From contig QCEQ01000006.1 in NCBI GenBank assembly GCA_003278525.1, forward strand, positions 1 to 64,000: a stretch of 64,000 bases of DNA, given 5' to 3'. The notes beneath the pieces were generated by a model, which was not told the DNA's origin, made no database searches, and was given only the letters and a program-made list of their open reading frames with translations. Source of the DNA: Prochlorococcus sp. AG-355-P16. GTDB taxonomy: Bacteria > Cyanobacteriota > Cyanobacteriia > PCC-6307 > Cyanobiaceae. Both the position numbers and the translations under genes were made by a program. Positions 27,538 through 37,279 of the stretch are shown here, piece after piece; position 1 is the first letter of the stretch, and the number at the start of each line of letters is the position of its first letter.

Positions 27538-27564
27538 AAAATATAAAGGACGACTGGCTCCTTT
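27538..27564 (-). terminator. Probable terminator after the CYTH gene
   Basis: On the minus strand AAAGGA and TCCTTT enclose an 8-base loop, a perfect 6-bp stem. It is followed downstream by ATATTTTCTTT, a mixed U-rich run. It lies just after the TAG stop of the CYTH gene, consistent with a weak intrinsic terminator. Confidence 0.45.
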
Positions 27565-27566
27565 GA

Positions 27567-28064
27567 CTAGTCACTTTTGAAAGTTGTTAAGTAGTCTTCT
27601 TTCCACTCCGAAAAAGGTTTGTTAGCGAGACTGAAATTAGAGTATTGGGTCAGCCCAGTAATTTCTTTGGAAATGAAAGATGGAAGAAAAAAATCTTCCT
27701 CTTCATTTGAGAGTTCAATTTCTGCAATTTCAAGTGGATAATTATTTTCTTTAAAGCAGTCTATAATCCAAGATTTTTTTTCAATTTCTAAAAAAAATCT
27801 ATCTTTTTTAATTCTATTTGAAAGATTTGACATTATTGTTTCAGCATCGCTTCGTGGAATGGAGTATTCAAATTCAAAGTTGGTAAAACCTTTGATATGT
27901 TTTTTAAGTGCAATTTTAGAGTTTTTGCCTATAAGTCTTACCCTAATAATCCAACCATCTGAACTTTTGGAAAAATATCCCTGTTCAATATAAATTTTCT
28001 TATTTATGAATTGTTTCCAATTATTGTTTTTTAAAAGAAATCTTCTTTCTATTTCTAAGGCCAT
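27567..28064 (-). CDS. CYTH-domain triphosphatase-like protein
   Basis: CYTH proteins form a tunnel that hydrolyses triphosphates such as inorganic triphosphate, ATP or thiamine triphosphate. The N-terminus has ALEIERRFLL, the EXEXK-like motif at residues 2-8. There follow regularly placed basic and acidic strands (WIIRVRLIG, IALKKHI, FFLEIEKKSW, PLEIAEIELSNEEED). Length is 165 residues. The substrate is not determined. It is adjacent to nadK with zero spacer. Confidence 0.85.
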   Translation of the reverse strand: MALEIERRFLLKNNNWKQFINKKIYIEQGYFSKSSDGWIIRVRLIGKNSKIALKKHIKGFTNFEFEYSIPRSDAETIMSNLSNRIKKDRFFLEIEKKSWIIDCFKENNYPLEIAEIELSNEEEDFFLPSFISKEITGLTQYSNFSLANKPFSEWKEDYLTTFKSD

Positions 28065-28976
28065 TTAATTTTCGAGATTTTTTTGAGATAAATCACCTTT
28101 CCAATCTAGTTTTTTTATGAGGGTATTATAGTAACTTGAGCTTTTTTTAAACTTTATTATTTTGCAAGGTGATTGACTTTTTTTGATCTCACAATAATAA
28201 TTTTCCTTTATGGTCATACATTTTGAACCGTCTCTCCATAATTTAATTTCCCCTTTACTTTTTTTTACAGGTTTGATTATTACCTTACTCGTATTAGGTA
28301 TAACTATTGGTCTACTAGCTAGACTCATCGGGCATATAGGGTTAATTATCATTGCATCAATACTGGGATGCACTATGGGCCCCCCTGCAGCCATTGAGTA
28401 GGCTGTTGAACCAGTAGATGTAGATATGATTAATCCATCGCCTTTATATTCATTCACCTTCTCATTATCTATTTCAATTTGTATTTGGTTAGTAGGTGAA
28501 ATGTCTTCTTCAACAGATTTAAAATAAAAATCATTTAAGGCGTTGTAGCTTGTTATATTCTTTTTCTCAGAACTTTTCCCGTTAATGTAAACATTACAAT
28601 TTAATCTATTACGAAAGTCAATTGTATATTCTCCGTTTTCAAGGATTTCGATAAATGATTTGTCAAATAATAGATCTTTTTCTTGTGTAAGGAAACCCAG
28701 ATTGCCACCAATATTAATGCTCAAGAAAGGAATATCATAATCAGCTAAAGCATTCGCACATTTTAAGAAGGTTCCATCTCCTCCGAGAACTATGCCAATA
28801 TTAGGTTGCAATTTTGGATTACATAGATATTTTTCAATTTCATCTTTATGAAAATCACTTTCTAGTCTATGTGATTTTATATTTTTAGCCTCGAGAACTT
28901 CTTCACAGAATTTAGAAGCCTCTTTAGCTTTCGAACTGTCTGAACGATATACAATAAGCACTAATGAAAGTTTCAT
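28065..28976 (-). CDS. nadK: NAD kinase
   Basis: Phosphorylates NAD to NADP, the carrier of photosynthetic reducing power. The GGDG nucleotide motif appears as [15 protein letters not shown] at about 60-74. A second conserved block is [25 protein letters not shown], and the C-terminal part has [10 protein letters not shown]-like sequence (here [12 protein letters not shown]). Length 303 is typical of the longer cyanobacterial NadK. It directly follows ndhE on the same strand with a 9 bp spacer. Confidence 0.93.
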   Translation of the reverse strand: MKLSLVLIVYRSDSSKAKEASKFCEEVLEAKNIKSHRLESDFHKDEIEKYLCNPKLQPNIGIVLGGDGTFLKCANALADYDIPFLSINIGGNLGFLTQEKDLLFDKSFIEILENGEYTIDFRNRLNCNVYINGKSSEKKNITSYNALNDFYFKSVEEDISPTNQIQIEIDNEKVNEYKGDGLIISTSTGSTAYSMAAGGPIVHPSIDAMIINPICPMSLASRPIVIPNTSKVIIKPVKKSKGEIKLWRDGSKCMTIKENYYCEIKKSQSPCKIIKFKKSSSYYNTLIKKLDWKGDLSQKNLEN

Positions 28977-28985
28977 TTAATGCTT

Positions 28986-29309
28986 TTACCATTTTAATAA
29001 ATTAAAACTTTCCATATCTACAGTAACCCTATTTCTATAAAGAGATAATAAAATGGCTAATCCTACTGCTGCTTCTGCAGCAGCAACAGTAATCACAAAA
29101 ATTGTAAAAACTTGTCCCTGAATTAAATTATTATCAATATAGGAAGAAAACGCCATTAAGTTTATATTCACTGCATTAAGCATTAACTCAATGCTCATAA
29201 GAACTCTTACTGCATTTCTGCTATTTAATAATCCCCAAATACCAATGCAAAATAGTGCTGAAGATACTAATAAAAAAGCTTGAATAGGAATTGATTCTAA
29301 ACTCATCAT
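28986..29309 (-). CDS. ndhE: NAD(P)H-quinone oxidoreductase subunit 4L
   Basis: Small membrane subunit (NuoK homologue) of NDH-1 with three helices. The conserved glutamates sit in LMSIELMLNAVNINL and AAAEAAVGLAILL. Length 107. The start may be the first or second of two ATG codons at 29309 and 29306. It is the last gene of the ndhA-I-G-E order on the minus strand, and nadK follows. Confidence 0.94.
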   Translation of the reverse strand: MMSLESIPIQAFLLVSSALFCIGIWGLLNSRNAVRVLMSIELMLNAVNINLMAFSSYIDNNLIQGQVFTIFVITVAAAEAAVGLAILLSLYRNRVTVDMESFNLLKW

Positions 29310-29324
29310 AAGAAAGGTGAAAGG

Positions 29325-29924
29325 TTAATTTTTATTTGTAAGTAATGGTTCTGAAGATTTTTCAATTAGCTCTTGATCAACTGGTAATCCAGTGGAAATA
29401 TCCTTGCTCATAACATCTCTTCTAGCTAAAACTATAGCCCCAATCATTGCCATTAAGAGTAAAACTGAGGCTACTTCAAATGGGAGTAAGTAATCACTAA
29501 ATAGATGTTCGCCAATTCTGATAGTTGACTCTTCTCCTATAGAGTTTTGAGGACTTGATAAGCTCCATACATTAGTCAAGTCAACTCTTATTAAAAGGCT
29601 TAGCAGGGTTAAACATATTGAGGTTGATATGATTCTCCTAAATTTAATGTCATTGATGGGCTTTAAATCTTCTTTTTTATTGACTAGCATTATTGCAAAG
29701 ATTATTAGTACATTAACCGCACCTACATAAACTAAAACTTGTGCTGCAGCAACAAAACTTGCATTTAAAAGAAGATATATTCCTGCCACACTCATGAAAA
29801 CTCCTCCTAGAAGAAAGGCTGAATAGACAATACTTTCGAGCAAAACAACACCAAGTGCTCCAATAAGGATAACTAAAGATAAAATTGTAAAACAAATAAT
29901 TTGAGTTGTTATTGCGATGGACAT
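29325..29924 (-). CDS. ndhG: NAD(P)H-quinone oxidoreductase subunit 6
   Basis: NuoJ-like membrane subunit with five predicted helices in 199 residues. Diagnostic segments are VLLESIVYSAFLLGGVFMSVAGIYLLL and AAAQVLVYVGAVNVLIIFAIML. The polar C-terminal tail is not conserved. Third gene in the ndhA-I-G-E cluster, with spacers of about 13-15 bp to its neighbours. Confidence 0.94.
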   Translation of the reverse strand: MSIAITTQIICFTILSLVILIGALGVVLLESIVYSAFLLGGVFMSVAGIYLLLNASFVAAAQVLVYVGAVNVLIIFAIMLVNKKEDLKPINDIKFRRIISTSICLTLLSLLIRVDLTNVWSLSSPQNSIGEESTIRIGEHLFSDYLLPFEVASVLLLMAMIGAIVLARRDVMSKDISTGLPVDQELIEKSSEPLLTNKN

Positions 29925-29937
29925 AAATTAATGGAAA

Positions 29938-30564
29938 TTAATTATTTAGATTAGAAACTTTATCTTTACTTTCATTGGATTCTGGTCTCATCCAATCATA
30001 GACTTCTTCGGGTAATTTACCAACTCTAGTATCTGAAGATGGGATTTCATGAGGATCCATTACACCTTTAGGAAGATAGGCAAGTTCTCTTAGAGGTTTA
30101 ACTGAAGGATCTGTTGTGACATTTGTAGGTAACCTGCCAAGTGCAACATTATCAAAATTTAGATTGTGTCTGTCAAAAGTAGCTAATTCGTATTCTTCGG
30201 TCATTGAAAGGCAATTGGTTGGACAATATTCAACACAATTTCCGCAAAATATGCAAACTCCAAAGTCTATAGAGTAATTTCTAAGTTCCTTTTTTTTGGT
30301 TTCTTTATTCATTACCCAATCAACTACTGGTAGATTTATGGGGCATACTCTCACGCACACTTCACAAGCAATACATTTATCAAATTCATAATGTATTCTT
30401 CCTCTATATCTTTCAGAGGGGATTAATTTTTCATATGGATATTGAACAGTAACAGGTCTTCTTCGAAGATGATCAAAGGTGACTGATAAGCCATTATATA
30501 AATATTTGCCAGCATTAAATGCTTCTTTGATATAGCTATTTATTTGTTGAAGGAAATTTTTCAT
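29938..30564 (-). CDS. ndhI: NAD(P)H-quinone oxidoreductase subunit I
   Basis: Iron-sulfur subunit of NDH-1 that sits on the cytosolic arm and passes electrons toward quinone. Two four-cysteine motifs, [12 protein letters not shown] and [12 protein letters not shown], bind two 4Fe-4S clusters. Length is 208 residues, with a C-terminal extension typical of cyanobacteria. It follows ndhA after a 68 bp spacer that contains a strong hairpin. Confidence 0.95.
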   Translation of the reverse strand: MKNFLQQINSYIKEAFNAGKYLYNGLSVTFDHLRRRPVTVQYPYEKLIPSERYRGRIHYEFDKCIACEVCVRVCPINLPVVDWVMNKETKKKELRNYSIDFGVCIFCGNCVEYCPTNCLSMTEEYELATFDRHNLNFDNVALGRLPTNVTTDPSVKPLRELAYLPKGVMDPHEIPSSDTRVGKLPEEVYDWMRPESNESKDKVSNLNN

Positions 30565-30595
30565 TTTGAAGAATTTACTTAGTAATTTTATTTTA

Positions 30596-30640
30596 GTGGA
30601 TTAATTTTAAATTTAAGTATTTTTACTTAAATTTAACCAC
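30596..30640 (-). other. Strong hairpin between ndhA and ndhI
   Basis: TTAAATTTAAGTA at 30607-30619 and TACTTAAATTTAA at 30624-30636 form a perfect 13-bp stem with a TTTT loop. An outer GTGG/CCAC pair (30596-30599 with 30637-30640) could extend it past a 7-base bulge. The stem covers the ndhA stop codon. On the transcribed strand no U-run follows, so it is more likely a processing, stability or partial-attenuation element within the ndh operon than a complete terminator. Confidence 0.6.
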
Positions 30641-31751
30641 CAAAGAATTGTGGAAAAGCAAGTTTTAATCCTGCAGTTATCAAAAGATTAGCAAGAGAAA
30701 TTGGAAGAAGAAACTTCCATCCTAGATCTAATAGTTGATCTATTCTTACTCTAGGAGTTGTCCAACGCAACAAAATTGCAATGAAAACTAAAAGATATGC
30801 TTTCAATACAGTCATTACAATTCCTATTGATGCAGTGAAAACTTGTATGAAGGGTGCATCAATTGGCAAGTTTAGAAACTTAGCTATTAATTCAACTGGA
30901 ATTGGAAAACCCCAACCTCCTAAATAAAGTATTGATACTAACAAAGCTGAGAGGATTAAATTAATGTAACTTCCAAGGTAGAACAATGCAAATTTCATCC
31001 CTGCATATTCAGTTTGATATCCTGCAACTAATTCTTCTTCAGCTTCAGGTAAGTCAAATGGAAGTCTTTCACATTCTGCAAGAGCGCAAATCCAAAAGAC
31101 TATAAAACCAACTGGTTGTCTCCATATATTCCAACTTAGGATTCCAGCACCACTTTGTTGGTTAACAATATCAACAGTACTTAGAGAATTTGTCATTAGT
31201 ACAATGGCGAGAACAGATAAAGCTAATGGAATTTCATAACTTATTGATTGAGCTGCTGCTCTTAATCCTCCTAATAGAGAATATTTATTATTTGATGCAT
31301 ATCCGCTCATAAGAAGTCCTATTGGCTGGATACTGCTTAAAGCGATCCATAGGAAAATTCCAATACCAACGTTACTTATTAAAAGGTTTTGTCCAAAAGG
31401 AACGATTAGCCAGGACAGAATCACTGGAACGAGAACTAATATAGGTCCTGCAGTGAAAAGAATTCCATCCGCTTTAGCAGGAATAATATCCTCTTTGACG
31501 AGTAACTTAAGACCATCTGCAATTGGTTGAAGGATCCCAAGCGCTCCCGCATATTCAGGACCTATTCTTTGTTGAGCAGCAGCAGATATTTTTCTTTCCA
31601 ACCAAACTGTTACTAAAACCCCAACAACTGCCGCTACCAAAACCAAAAGCATAGGAAGAGGTAGCCAAATAATATGAGCTATTTCACTGGACAAGCCAAA
31701 ACCTTTTAAAAATTCATTAAAACTATATTCGAGATCTAATCCGTATTCCAA
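30633..31751 (-). CDS. ndhA: NAD(P)H-quinone oxidoreductase subunit 1
   Basis: NuoH-like membrane subunit that joins the membrane and peripheral arms near the quinone site. Conserved segments include [39 protein letters not shown] and [16 protein letters not shown]. Length is 372 residues with eight to nine helices. The start is a TTG; no ATG is available near it. It is the first gene of ndhA-I-G-E and follows gltA on the same strand. Confidence 0.95.
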   Translation of the reverse strand: MEYGLDLEYSFNEFLKGFGLSSEIAHIIWLPLPMLLVLVAAVVGVLVTVWLERKISAAAQQRIGPEYAGALGILQPIADGLKLLVKEDIIPAKADGILFTAGPILVLVPVILSWLIVPFGQNLLISNVGIGIFLWIALSSIQPIGLLMSGYASNNKYSLLGGLRAAAQSISYEIPLALSVLAIVLMTNSLSTVDIVNQQSGAGILSWNIWRQPVGFIVFWICALAECERLPFDLPEAEEELVAGYQTEYAGMKFALFYLGSYINLILSALLVSILYLGGWGFPIPVELIAKFLNLPIDAPFIQVFTASIGIVMTVLKAYLLVFIAILLRWTTPRVRIDQLLDLGWKFLLPISLANLLITAGLKLAFPQFFGG

Positions 31752-31825
31752 AATTTTTTTGTTATTTACTAATAGATTAACTCTTCACAAACAATATGTG
31801 TGTTTTTTATGAAAAGCTGCAAATA

Positions 31826-32971
31826 TTATTCTCTATTTTCTGGACTGATCCAATCTCTTGGTGCTGAACCTGTATAGATTTGGGATGGTCTGAAAATTCT
31901 ATTTGCTCCAAGTTGCTCTCTCCAATGAGCTAACCAGCCAGCCACCCTAGATATGGCAAAAATTGGAGTAAATAAATCACGAGGAATACCAAGTTTTCTA
32001 TAAACAAGACCAGAATAAAAATCCACATTAGGAAATATACCCTTAGGTCCAAGTCTTGGTATTGCCTCTGCCTCGAGTGATTTAGCAACCTCATACATTT
32101 CATCTGCTCCAAATCTAATAAAAAGCTCTTCTGCCAGTTTTTGAAGAATTATTGCTCTTGGATCTTTGACTTTATATTCTCTGTGGCCGAAGCCCATTAT
32201 CTTACTTTTATTTTTTATTGCATTATCTAAAAAAGACCCAGCATTTTCTGGGGTTTTAATCTCTTCTAACATTGCAATCACATCCTCATTTGCTCCTCCA
32301 TGCAGTGGGCCAGCCAAGGTTCCTACTGCAGATGCGATGACAGCATATGGGTCTGTAAGAGTACTTGCAGTCACTCTTGCGCTAAATGTACTTGCGTTCA
32401 AACTATGTTCAGCATGAAGAATTAAACACCTATCAAAAACTTTTGCAGCTATTGGATCTTGTTCTTTTTCAGTCAGCATGTAAAGAAAATTTGATGAGTA
32501 AGTTAAATCATCTCTAGGTTGAATTGGGTCTTGTCCTTTTCTAATAAGTTGAAACGCAGCAATCATTGTGGGTATTTTTGCTATTAGTCTTATGACTGCG
32601 TTGTAGATGTAGTTAGGATCATCTATTGCTCTACGCGAATAGAAGAGCCCCAAAGAAGCCGCACTCGATTGAAGAGCATCCATAGGATGACCTGTCGCAG
32701 GGAAACATTTCATCATATCTCTAACTCTAAAACTTAATCTTCGATGCATCTGAACTTCTTGTTCAAAATCTCTAAGTTGCATAGCTGTGGGCAATTCACC
32801 CCAAATCAATAGGTAAGCAGTTTCTAAAAAACTGCTTTTCTTGGATAGTTCCTCAATGGAGTACCCTCTGTACAATAATTTACCTTTGTTGCCGTCAATA
32901 TCGCAGATAGATGAATTAGTAACTGGGACACCCTCTAATCCTGGTTTTAAAATTAGTTTGTTATGGTCCAA
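31826..32971 (-). CDS. gltA: Citrate synthase
   Basis: Condenses oxaloacetate and acetyl-CoA, feeding 2-oxoglutarate synthesis for nitrogen assimilation in an organism with an incomplete TCA route. Key blocks are YRGYSIEELS near the N-terminus, GPLHGGANE with the first catalytic His, GFGHREYKVKDPRA with the second, and NVDFYSGLVYRKLG with the catalytic Asp. Length 381 matches the shorter bacterial class. The start is a TTG at 32971, with no nearby ATG in frame. It lies upstream of ndhA on the same strand. Confidence 0.93.
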   Translation of the reverse strand: MDHNKLILKPGLEGVPVTNSSICDIDGNKGKLLYRGYSIEELSKKSSFLETAYLLIWGELPTAMQLRDFEQEVQMHRRLSFRVRDMMKCFPATGHPMDALQSSAASLGLFYSRRAIDDPNYIYNAVIRLIAKIPTMIAAFQLIRKGQDPIQPRDDLTYSSNFLYMLTEKEQDPIAAKVFDRCLILHAEHSLNASTFSARVTASTLTDPYAVIASAVGTLAGPLHGGANEDVIAMLEEIKTPENAGSFLDNAIKNKSKIMGFGHREYKVKDPRAIILQKLAEELFIRFGADEMYEVAKSLEAEAIPRLGPKGIFPNVDFYSGLVYRKLGIPRDLFTPIFAISRVAGWLAHWREQLGANRIFRPSQIYTGSAPRDWISPENRE

Positions 32972-33050
32972 TTGCTTAATTAAATATCAAATACTTATAG
33001 ATTAAAGATAGTCAAATAATTTTTAATTAACCATAAGTTATTAACTTCAC

Positions 33051-33087
33051 AAAAATTTCAAATGATTTCCTTTGAATCATATTTGAA
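33051..33087 (-). terminator. Intrinsic terminator after the unknown anchored protein
   Basis: TTCAAATGATT at 33057-33067 pairs with AATCA..TTTGAA ending at 33087, an 11-bp stem with a 7-base loop and a 2-base bulge. On the minus strand it is followed by ATTTTT. It lies 9 bp after the stop of the 33.1-34.6 kb gene, the best intrinsic terminator in the window. Confidence 0.65.
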
Positions 33088-33095
33088 TAACTTTA

Positions 33096-34556
33096 TTAAG
33101 GTATTTTTAAACTTGTTTCTTTATAAATAATTGGATTTTTTTCTGGAATAGATTGACTTATGATTTCTTGATATTCTTCATTTGATATTTTTAAAATATT
33201 TCTAATCAGAAAATTAAGATCTTTCAAATCAGTCAAATATTCAATTTTATTGGTATTTTCATCTTTGATATCAACTTTTGCATAAAGGAAAGTAGATTTA
33301 TCTTTATAACTTTTAAGGTTGAAAAATTTTTTTGAAATTGCTTCTAGTTTTTTATTATCTATTAAAAAATTACTTATGAATTGTAAACCTCCTGATTCTA
33401 TTGAATAGATATTTTCAAAAGTAAATTCTTTTATTTCCTCGTTTTTTTCTTCAAGAATATCTCTGGAATATATTGAGTAAATATCTTCATTTTTTTTCAA
33501 AGTATATTTGTTGAAATCTTTTAGTTTTTTCAAAGCACTTAAATCAAATTGATTTTCAGTATTTTTTTCGTATGTAAAAAGCCAATCTTTTTTTGAATTG
33601 ATAATTAAGATGTTTTGATTTGTATTTCGGTTAAAATCTTTAAAAAAGCTTAGTTCAAAATTATTTATAAAAGGTTTTAGAGATTTGTCAAAATTTTTAA
33701 TTTCAGTAAAAATTGAAACTTGATGATCATCTTTATACGTATGTTCTTTATTTATAAACTTAGAATAAGCAAGTATATCAATATTTTTTTTATTATTTAG
33801 TAAATATGATTTTAAAATTAAATGTTTATTTTTTAAGTCAAATATTGTGGCTACAATTTCCTCATTTTTATTAGTAAAAATTTCTTTATCAAAAAATATA
33901 CTTTCCCCAAATTTATTTGTGAATAAAATATTTTTTTGATTTTTGAGTCCAAAAAGTTCTCCCTCATATTGAAATTTTTTTTCTTTAAAATCATTACTAG
34001 AGTTAATACTATTTTTGATCAATTTTTTATCTGATGAAGCGATTATATAATTATCGTCGGTTCGGTATATACAGTTAAGCAAATTTATTTTGTTTTCTCT
34101 ATTAATTGAAATTATCTCATCAATCTGTTCAATTTTATCAGGCAAATTTAATAAATCCTCTATAGTTTTTTCTGGCTTAATTTTAAAAACAATCAAAATA
34201 TCATCTTTAAGCTTTTTATTATTTTCAAAAGTTGAGATTATAAGTTCATTATTATAGATATCCTCTAATTTATTATTTCCTAGATCTATACCTAAGTAAT
34301 TTAATATAGAGTCTTTTATTAAAACAAAGTTATCTTGATTTTTTGGATTTTTATCTTTTTCATTATTATTAACAATATTCAAAATATCAAAATTTGAAAT
34401 AAATAATAATTTGTTGTTTTCAGGTATATATTTTAAGATATTTAGTTGCTCAATATTTGTACTTTGCTCGTTATTTTTATTAGCTGAAACTTTTTTAAAA
34501 CCAAAAAAAAGTAATAAAGATAATAATATGATTATTGCTACTAATCTTAGTTTCAT
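33096..34556 (-). CDS. Unknown membrane-anchored protein, DUF3352-like
   Basis: A 486-residue protein with one N-terminal hydrophobic segment at about residues 5-20 that could be a signal peptide or anchor. The rest is extremely rich in Lys, Asn, Ile, Glu and Asp, and low in Gly and Ala. Sections such as ILKYIPENNKLLFISN and repeated KNILFTNK/FENIYSIES strands recall the DUF3352 proteins of cyanobacteria, which have an N-terminal anchor and a large extra-cytoplasmic domain. I am not sure of the family, and no catalytic motif is visible. The base composition is even more AT-rich than its neighbours. It is transcribed alone and ends at a good terminator. Confidence 0.8.
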   Translation of the reverse strand: MKLRLVAIIILLSLLLFFGFKKVSANKNNEQSTNIEQLNILKYIPENNKLLFISNFDILNIVNNNEKDKNPKNQDNFVLIKDSILNYLGIDLGNNKLEDIYNNELIISTFENNKKLKDDILIVFKIKPEKTIEDLLNLPDKIEQIDEIISINRENKINLLNCIYRTDDNYIIASSDKKLIKNSINSSNDFKEKKFQYEGELFGLKNQKNILFTNKFGESIFFDKEIFTNKNEEIVATIFDLKNKHLILKSYLLNNKKNIDILAYSKFINKEHTYKDDHQVSIFTEIKNFDKSLKPFINNFELSFFKDFNRNTNQNILIINSKKDWLFTYEKNTENQFDLSALKKLKDFNKYTLKKNEDIYSIYSRDILEEKNEEIKEFTFENIYSIESGGLQFISNFLIDNKKLEAISKKFFNLKSYKDKSTFLYAKVDIKDENTNKIEYLTDLKDLNFLIRNILKISNEEYQEIISQSIPEKNPIIYKETSLKIP

Positions 34557-34645
34557 TATTAATGTTTATATTTATTTTTAACAATAAACTTCTTACTGCA
34601 ACTTAATTTATTAAATTGTAAATAACAAATAATTTATCTTGTAAA

Positions 34646-34996
34646 TTGGGAAGATATCCAAAATCTATAAATTCTTCTAGTCTCAATGATTGGTTTAATT
34701 CTGAGAAAGAAGATCCAGTCTTGATTGATGTTAGAGAACACTCAGAGCTACAATTAGCTCGTTTCACAAAAGAATTTTTACATATACCAATTAGTAAAGT
34801 TACATTTGAATACGTTGAAGAAATATTTGCTGGTTTATTAGACAAAGAAATTGTAGTTACCTGTCATGCAGGAATAAGAAGTTATAACTTTTCTCAATGG
34901 TGCTTGGATAATAATATTGTGAGCGAAATATGGAATCTGGAAGAGGGTATTGATGGATGGAGTAGATATATTGATCCATCAATTCCTAGGTATTGA
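34646..34996 (+). CDS. Rhodanese-like sulfurtransferase
   Basis: A single-domain rhodanese of 116 residues. LIDVREHSELQLARF is the strand-loop entering the fold, HIPISKV the middle, and VVTCHAGIRSYNFSQWC the active-site loop with nucleophile Cys73 in CHAGIRS. Such proteins move sulfur from thiosulfate or persulfides to acceptors. The start is a TTG giving MGRYPKSI; no ATG precedes the domain. It is convergent with trpB with no gap. The partner is not apparent here. Confidence 0.88.
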   Translation: MGRYPKSINSSSLNDWFNSEKEDPVLIDVREHSELQLARFTKEFLHIPISKVTFEYVEEIFAGLLDKEIVVTCHAGIRSYNFSQWCLDNNIVSEIWNLEEGIDGWSRYIDPSIPRY

Positions 34997-36241
34997 CTAA
35001 ATATCTAATGAAGATGCAACAGTATTAACATCTTTGTCGCCTCTACCAGAGCAATTGATAACTATATGAGTGTCTTTCTTAAGAGTGGGGCATAATTTAT
35101 CTAACCAAGCAAAGGCATGGGCAGTTTCAAGTGCAGGAATGATTCCTTCTAGTTCACTAACAAGTCTTAAAGAATCTAAAGCTTCTTGATCTGTGACTGA
35201 TCCATATTCTGCTCTACCTATATCTTTTAAATGGCTATGTTCAGGCCCTACTCCAGGGTAATCTAAACCTGCACTGATTGAGTGGGCTTCTTGTACTTGA
35301 CCATTATCATCTTGTAAAAGAAGACTCATTGATCCATGCAAAATTCCAACTGACCCTTTAGTGATAGTTGCAGCATGTTTGTCGGTATCAACTCCGCTTC
35401 CTGCGGCTTCAACTCCAATAAGACGTACAGAAGTTTCTTTAACAAAAGGATGGAAAAGCCCCATTGCATTAGATCCCCCACCTACACAAGCAAGCAAAAT
35501 ATCGGGATAAGATCCAAATGATTCCAAACATTGTTTTTTAGTTTCTTCACCTATAACTGCATGAAAATCTCGCACAATCTTTGGGAAAGGGTGTGGGCCA
35601 GCAACAGATCCTAAAATATAGTGTGTGGTTTCGACATTAGAAACCCAATCTCTAATGGCTTCACTAGTAGCATCCTTCAGTGTTGCAGTTCCAGAATTTA
35701 CAACTTTAACTTCAGCTCCTAAAAGTTTCATTCTGAAAACGTTAAGTGATTGCCTTTTTATGTCTTGAGCACCCATGTAGATAATACATTTCAAACCAAA
35801 TCTCGCACAAACTGTAGCAGTAGCAACTCCATGCTGACCTGCTCCAGTTTCTGCGATTATTCTTTTTTTGCCCATTCTTATTGCCAATAAAGCTTGTCCA
35901 AGGGCATTATTAATTTTGTGAGCACCAGTATGATTTAAATCTTCTCTTTTAAGCCATATTCTAGGAGTTGCTTGTTTAGTTTTGTAATGTTCAGTAAGTC
36001 TTTTGGCTTCGTATAGTGGTGTTTCTCTTCCTACATAAGTTTTAAGTAGGTGATTTAATTCTTCTACAAAAAGTTTATCCTTCCATGCATTAGATGCAGC
36101 TGTTTCAAGCTCAAAAAGAGCAGGCATAAGCGTTTCAGGAACATATTGACCACCATATTTTCCAAATCTTCCCTCTTTAGAGGGTTGATTTAAATCATCG
36201 TTTTTATAGTTTTGATCTTTGCGAGAAAATGTGCTTACCAC
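34997..36241 (-). CDS. trpB: Tryptophan synthase beta chain
   Basis: PLP enzyme joining indole and serine to form tryptophan. The PLP lysine is Lys109 in [14 protein letters not shown]. The phosphate-binding loop is [13 protein letters not shown], and the C-terminal part has [14 protein letters not shown]. Length 414 is typical. The start is GTG at 36241. The alpha subunit is not in this window; trpG lies 15 kb away. Confidence 0.96.
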   Translation of the reverse strand: MVSTFSRKDQNYKNDDLNQPSKEGRFGKYGGQYVPETLMPALFELETAASNAWKDKLFVEELNHLLKTYVGRETPLYEAKRLTEHYKTKQATPRIWLKREDLNHTGAHKINNALGQALLAIRMGKKRIIAETGAGQHGVATATVCARFGLKCIIYMGAQDIKRQSLNVFRMKLLGAEVKVVNSGTATLKDATSEAIRDWVSNVETTHYILGSVAGPHPFPKIVRDFHAVIGEETKKQCLESFGSYPDILLACVGGGSNAMGLFHPFVKETSVRLIGVEAAGSGVDTDKHAATITKGSVGILHGSMSLLLQDDNGQVQEAHSISAGLDYPGVGPEHSHLKDIGRAEYGSVTDQEALDSLRLVSELEGIIPALETAHAFAWLDKLCPTLKKDTHIVINCSGRGDKDVNTVASSLDI

Positions 36242-36289
36242 TTTTTCTATAGAATAAGTATTAACTAACTATAGATTATATTGAAAATA

Positions 36290-36601
36290 ATGGGAAAAAA
36301 GAATTGGATCGAATTTGATAATCAAGAAAAAAAATCTGATGAAACAGCTAGGGTAGATACTTTTAATAAAAGATCAAAAATAAATATTTCAAAACAAAAA
36401 AAAGGTAAGAAGGGCAAGACCATAACATTAATAAGAGGTTTAGTTACTGAGGATGAAATTTTATTAAAAGAATTACTAAAAAAAATTAAAGTTTTTTGTA
36501 GTACTGGAGGAACATTAATTGATAGAAATATCCAGTTGCAGGGTGATATGGTATCGAAATCAATCGAGTTTCTTCGTAAAGAGGGATTTCATAATTTATG
36601 A
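36290..36601 (+). CDS. SUI1/eIF1-family translation initiation factor
   Basis: A 103-residue protein: a charged N-terminal tail, then the SUI1 domain with KGKTITLIRGLVTEDEILLKELLKKIK and the conserved STGGTLIDRNIQLQGD. In bacteria these YciH-like factors may adjust start-codon choice or respond to stress. I chose ATG at 36290; a TTG at 36281 would add three residues. The last codons lie just ahead of the cysC leader. Confidence 0.92.
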   Translation: MGKKNWIEFDNQEKKSDETARVDTFNKRSKINISKQKKGKKGKTITLIRGLVTEDEILLKELLKKIKVFCSTGGTLIDRNIQLQGDMVSKSIEFLRKEGFHNL

Positions 36602-36641
36602 AGCAAGAGTTAGGATAGGTTTTAATTTTGATGATGCAAAA

Positions 36642-37268
36642 ATGAAAGAACAAGATCAAACAAAGTCAACAAATATAAAGTGGCACAATTTAACTATTGA
36701 TAGAGAAAAGTTAGAGAACATGAGAGGTCATAAAGGTATGGTTATCTGGTTTACAGGTTTATCTGGTTCTGGTAAAAGTACTTTGGCCAACGCTTTAAAT
36801 GAAGTTTTACACTTAGATGGTTTTTCGACTTATGTGTTGGATGGAGATAATATTAGACACGGTTTATGTAAAGATCTTGGTTTTTCGGATGAAGATAGAG
36901 AAGAAAATATAAGAAGAATTGGAGAAGTTGCGAATTTATTTATGAATGCTGGGATAATAACTATTACAGCATTCGTATCTCCATTTATTAGTGATAGAGA
37001 TAAAGTGAGAAAAATTATTGGATCTAAGGATTTTATTGAAGTGTATTGTGCTGCTGATATTACAGTTTGCGAAAATAGGGATACTAAAGGTCTTTATAAG
37101 AAAGCTCGTTTGGGAGAAATTAAGGAATTTACAGGGATTTCTAGTCCATATGAAGCTCCTCATAATCCAGAAATTATTGTTGATACAGGTTCGTTAGATT
37201 TAAATGATTCCGTTGAAAAAGTGGTTAATTACCTAAAAAAAGAAAACTTTCTTAAAAAGGCCAGATAG
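36642..37268 (+). CDS. cysC: Adenylylsulfate (APS) kinase
   Basis: Phosphorylates APS to PAPS in sulfate assimilation. The P-loop GLSGSGKST is at residues 39-47. VLDGDNIRHGLCKDLGFS is the substrate loop, FVSPFISDRDKVR follows, and the GISSPYEAPHNPEIIVDT motif closes the domain. I chose ATG at 36642 because it gives the normal 208-residue enzyme; the frame extends upstream into the SUI1 gene without similarity. SUI1 and cysC are likely co-transcribed. Confidence 0.94.
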   Translation: MKEQDQTKSTNIKWHNLTIDREKLENMRGHKGMVIWFTGLSGSGKSTLANALNEVLHLDGFSTYVLDGDNIRHGLCKDLGFSDEDREENIRRIGEVANLFMNAGIITITAFVSPFISDRDKVRKIIGSKDFIEVYCAADITVCENRDTKGLYKKARLGEIKEFTGISSPYEAPHNPEIIVDTGSLDLNDSVEKVVNYLKKENFLKKAR

Positions 37269-37279
37269 AAAAGATTTGT

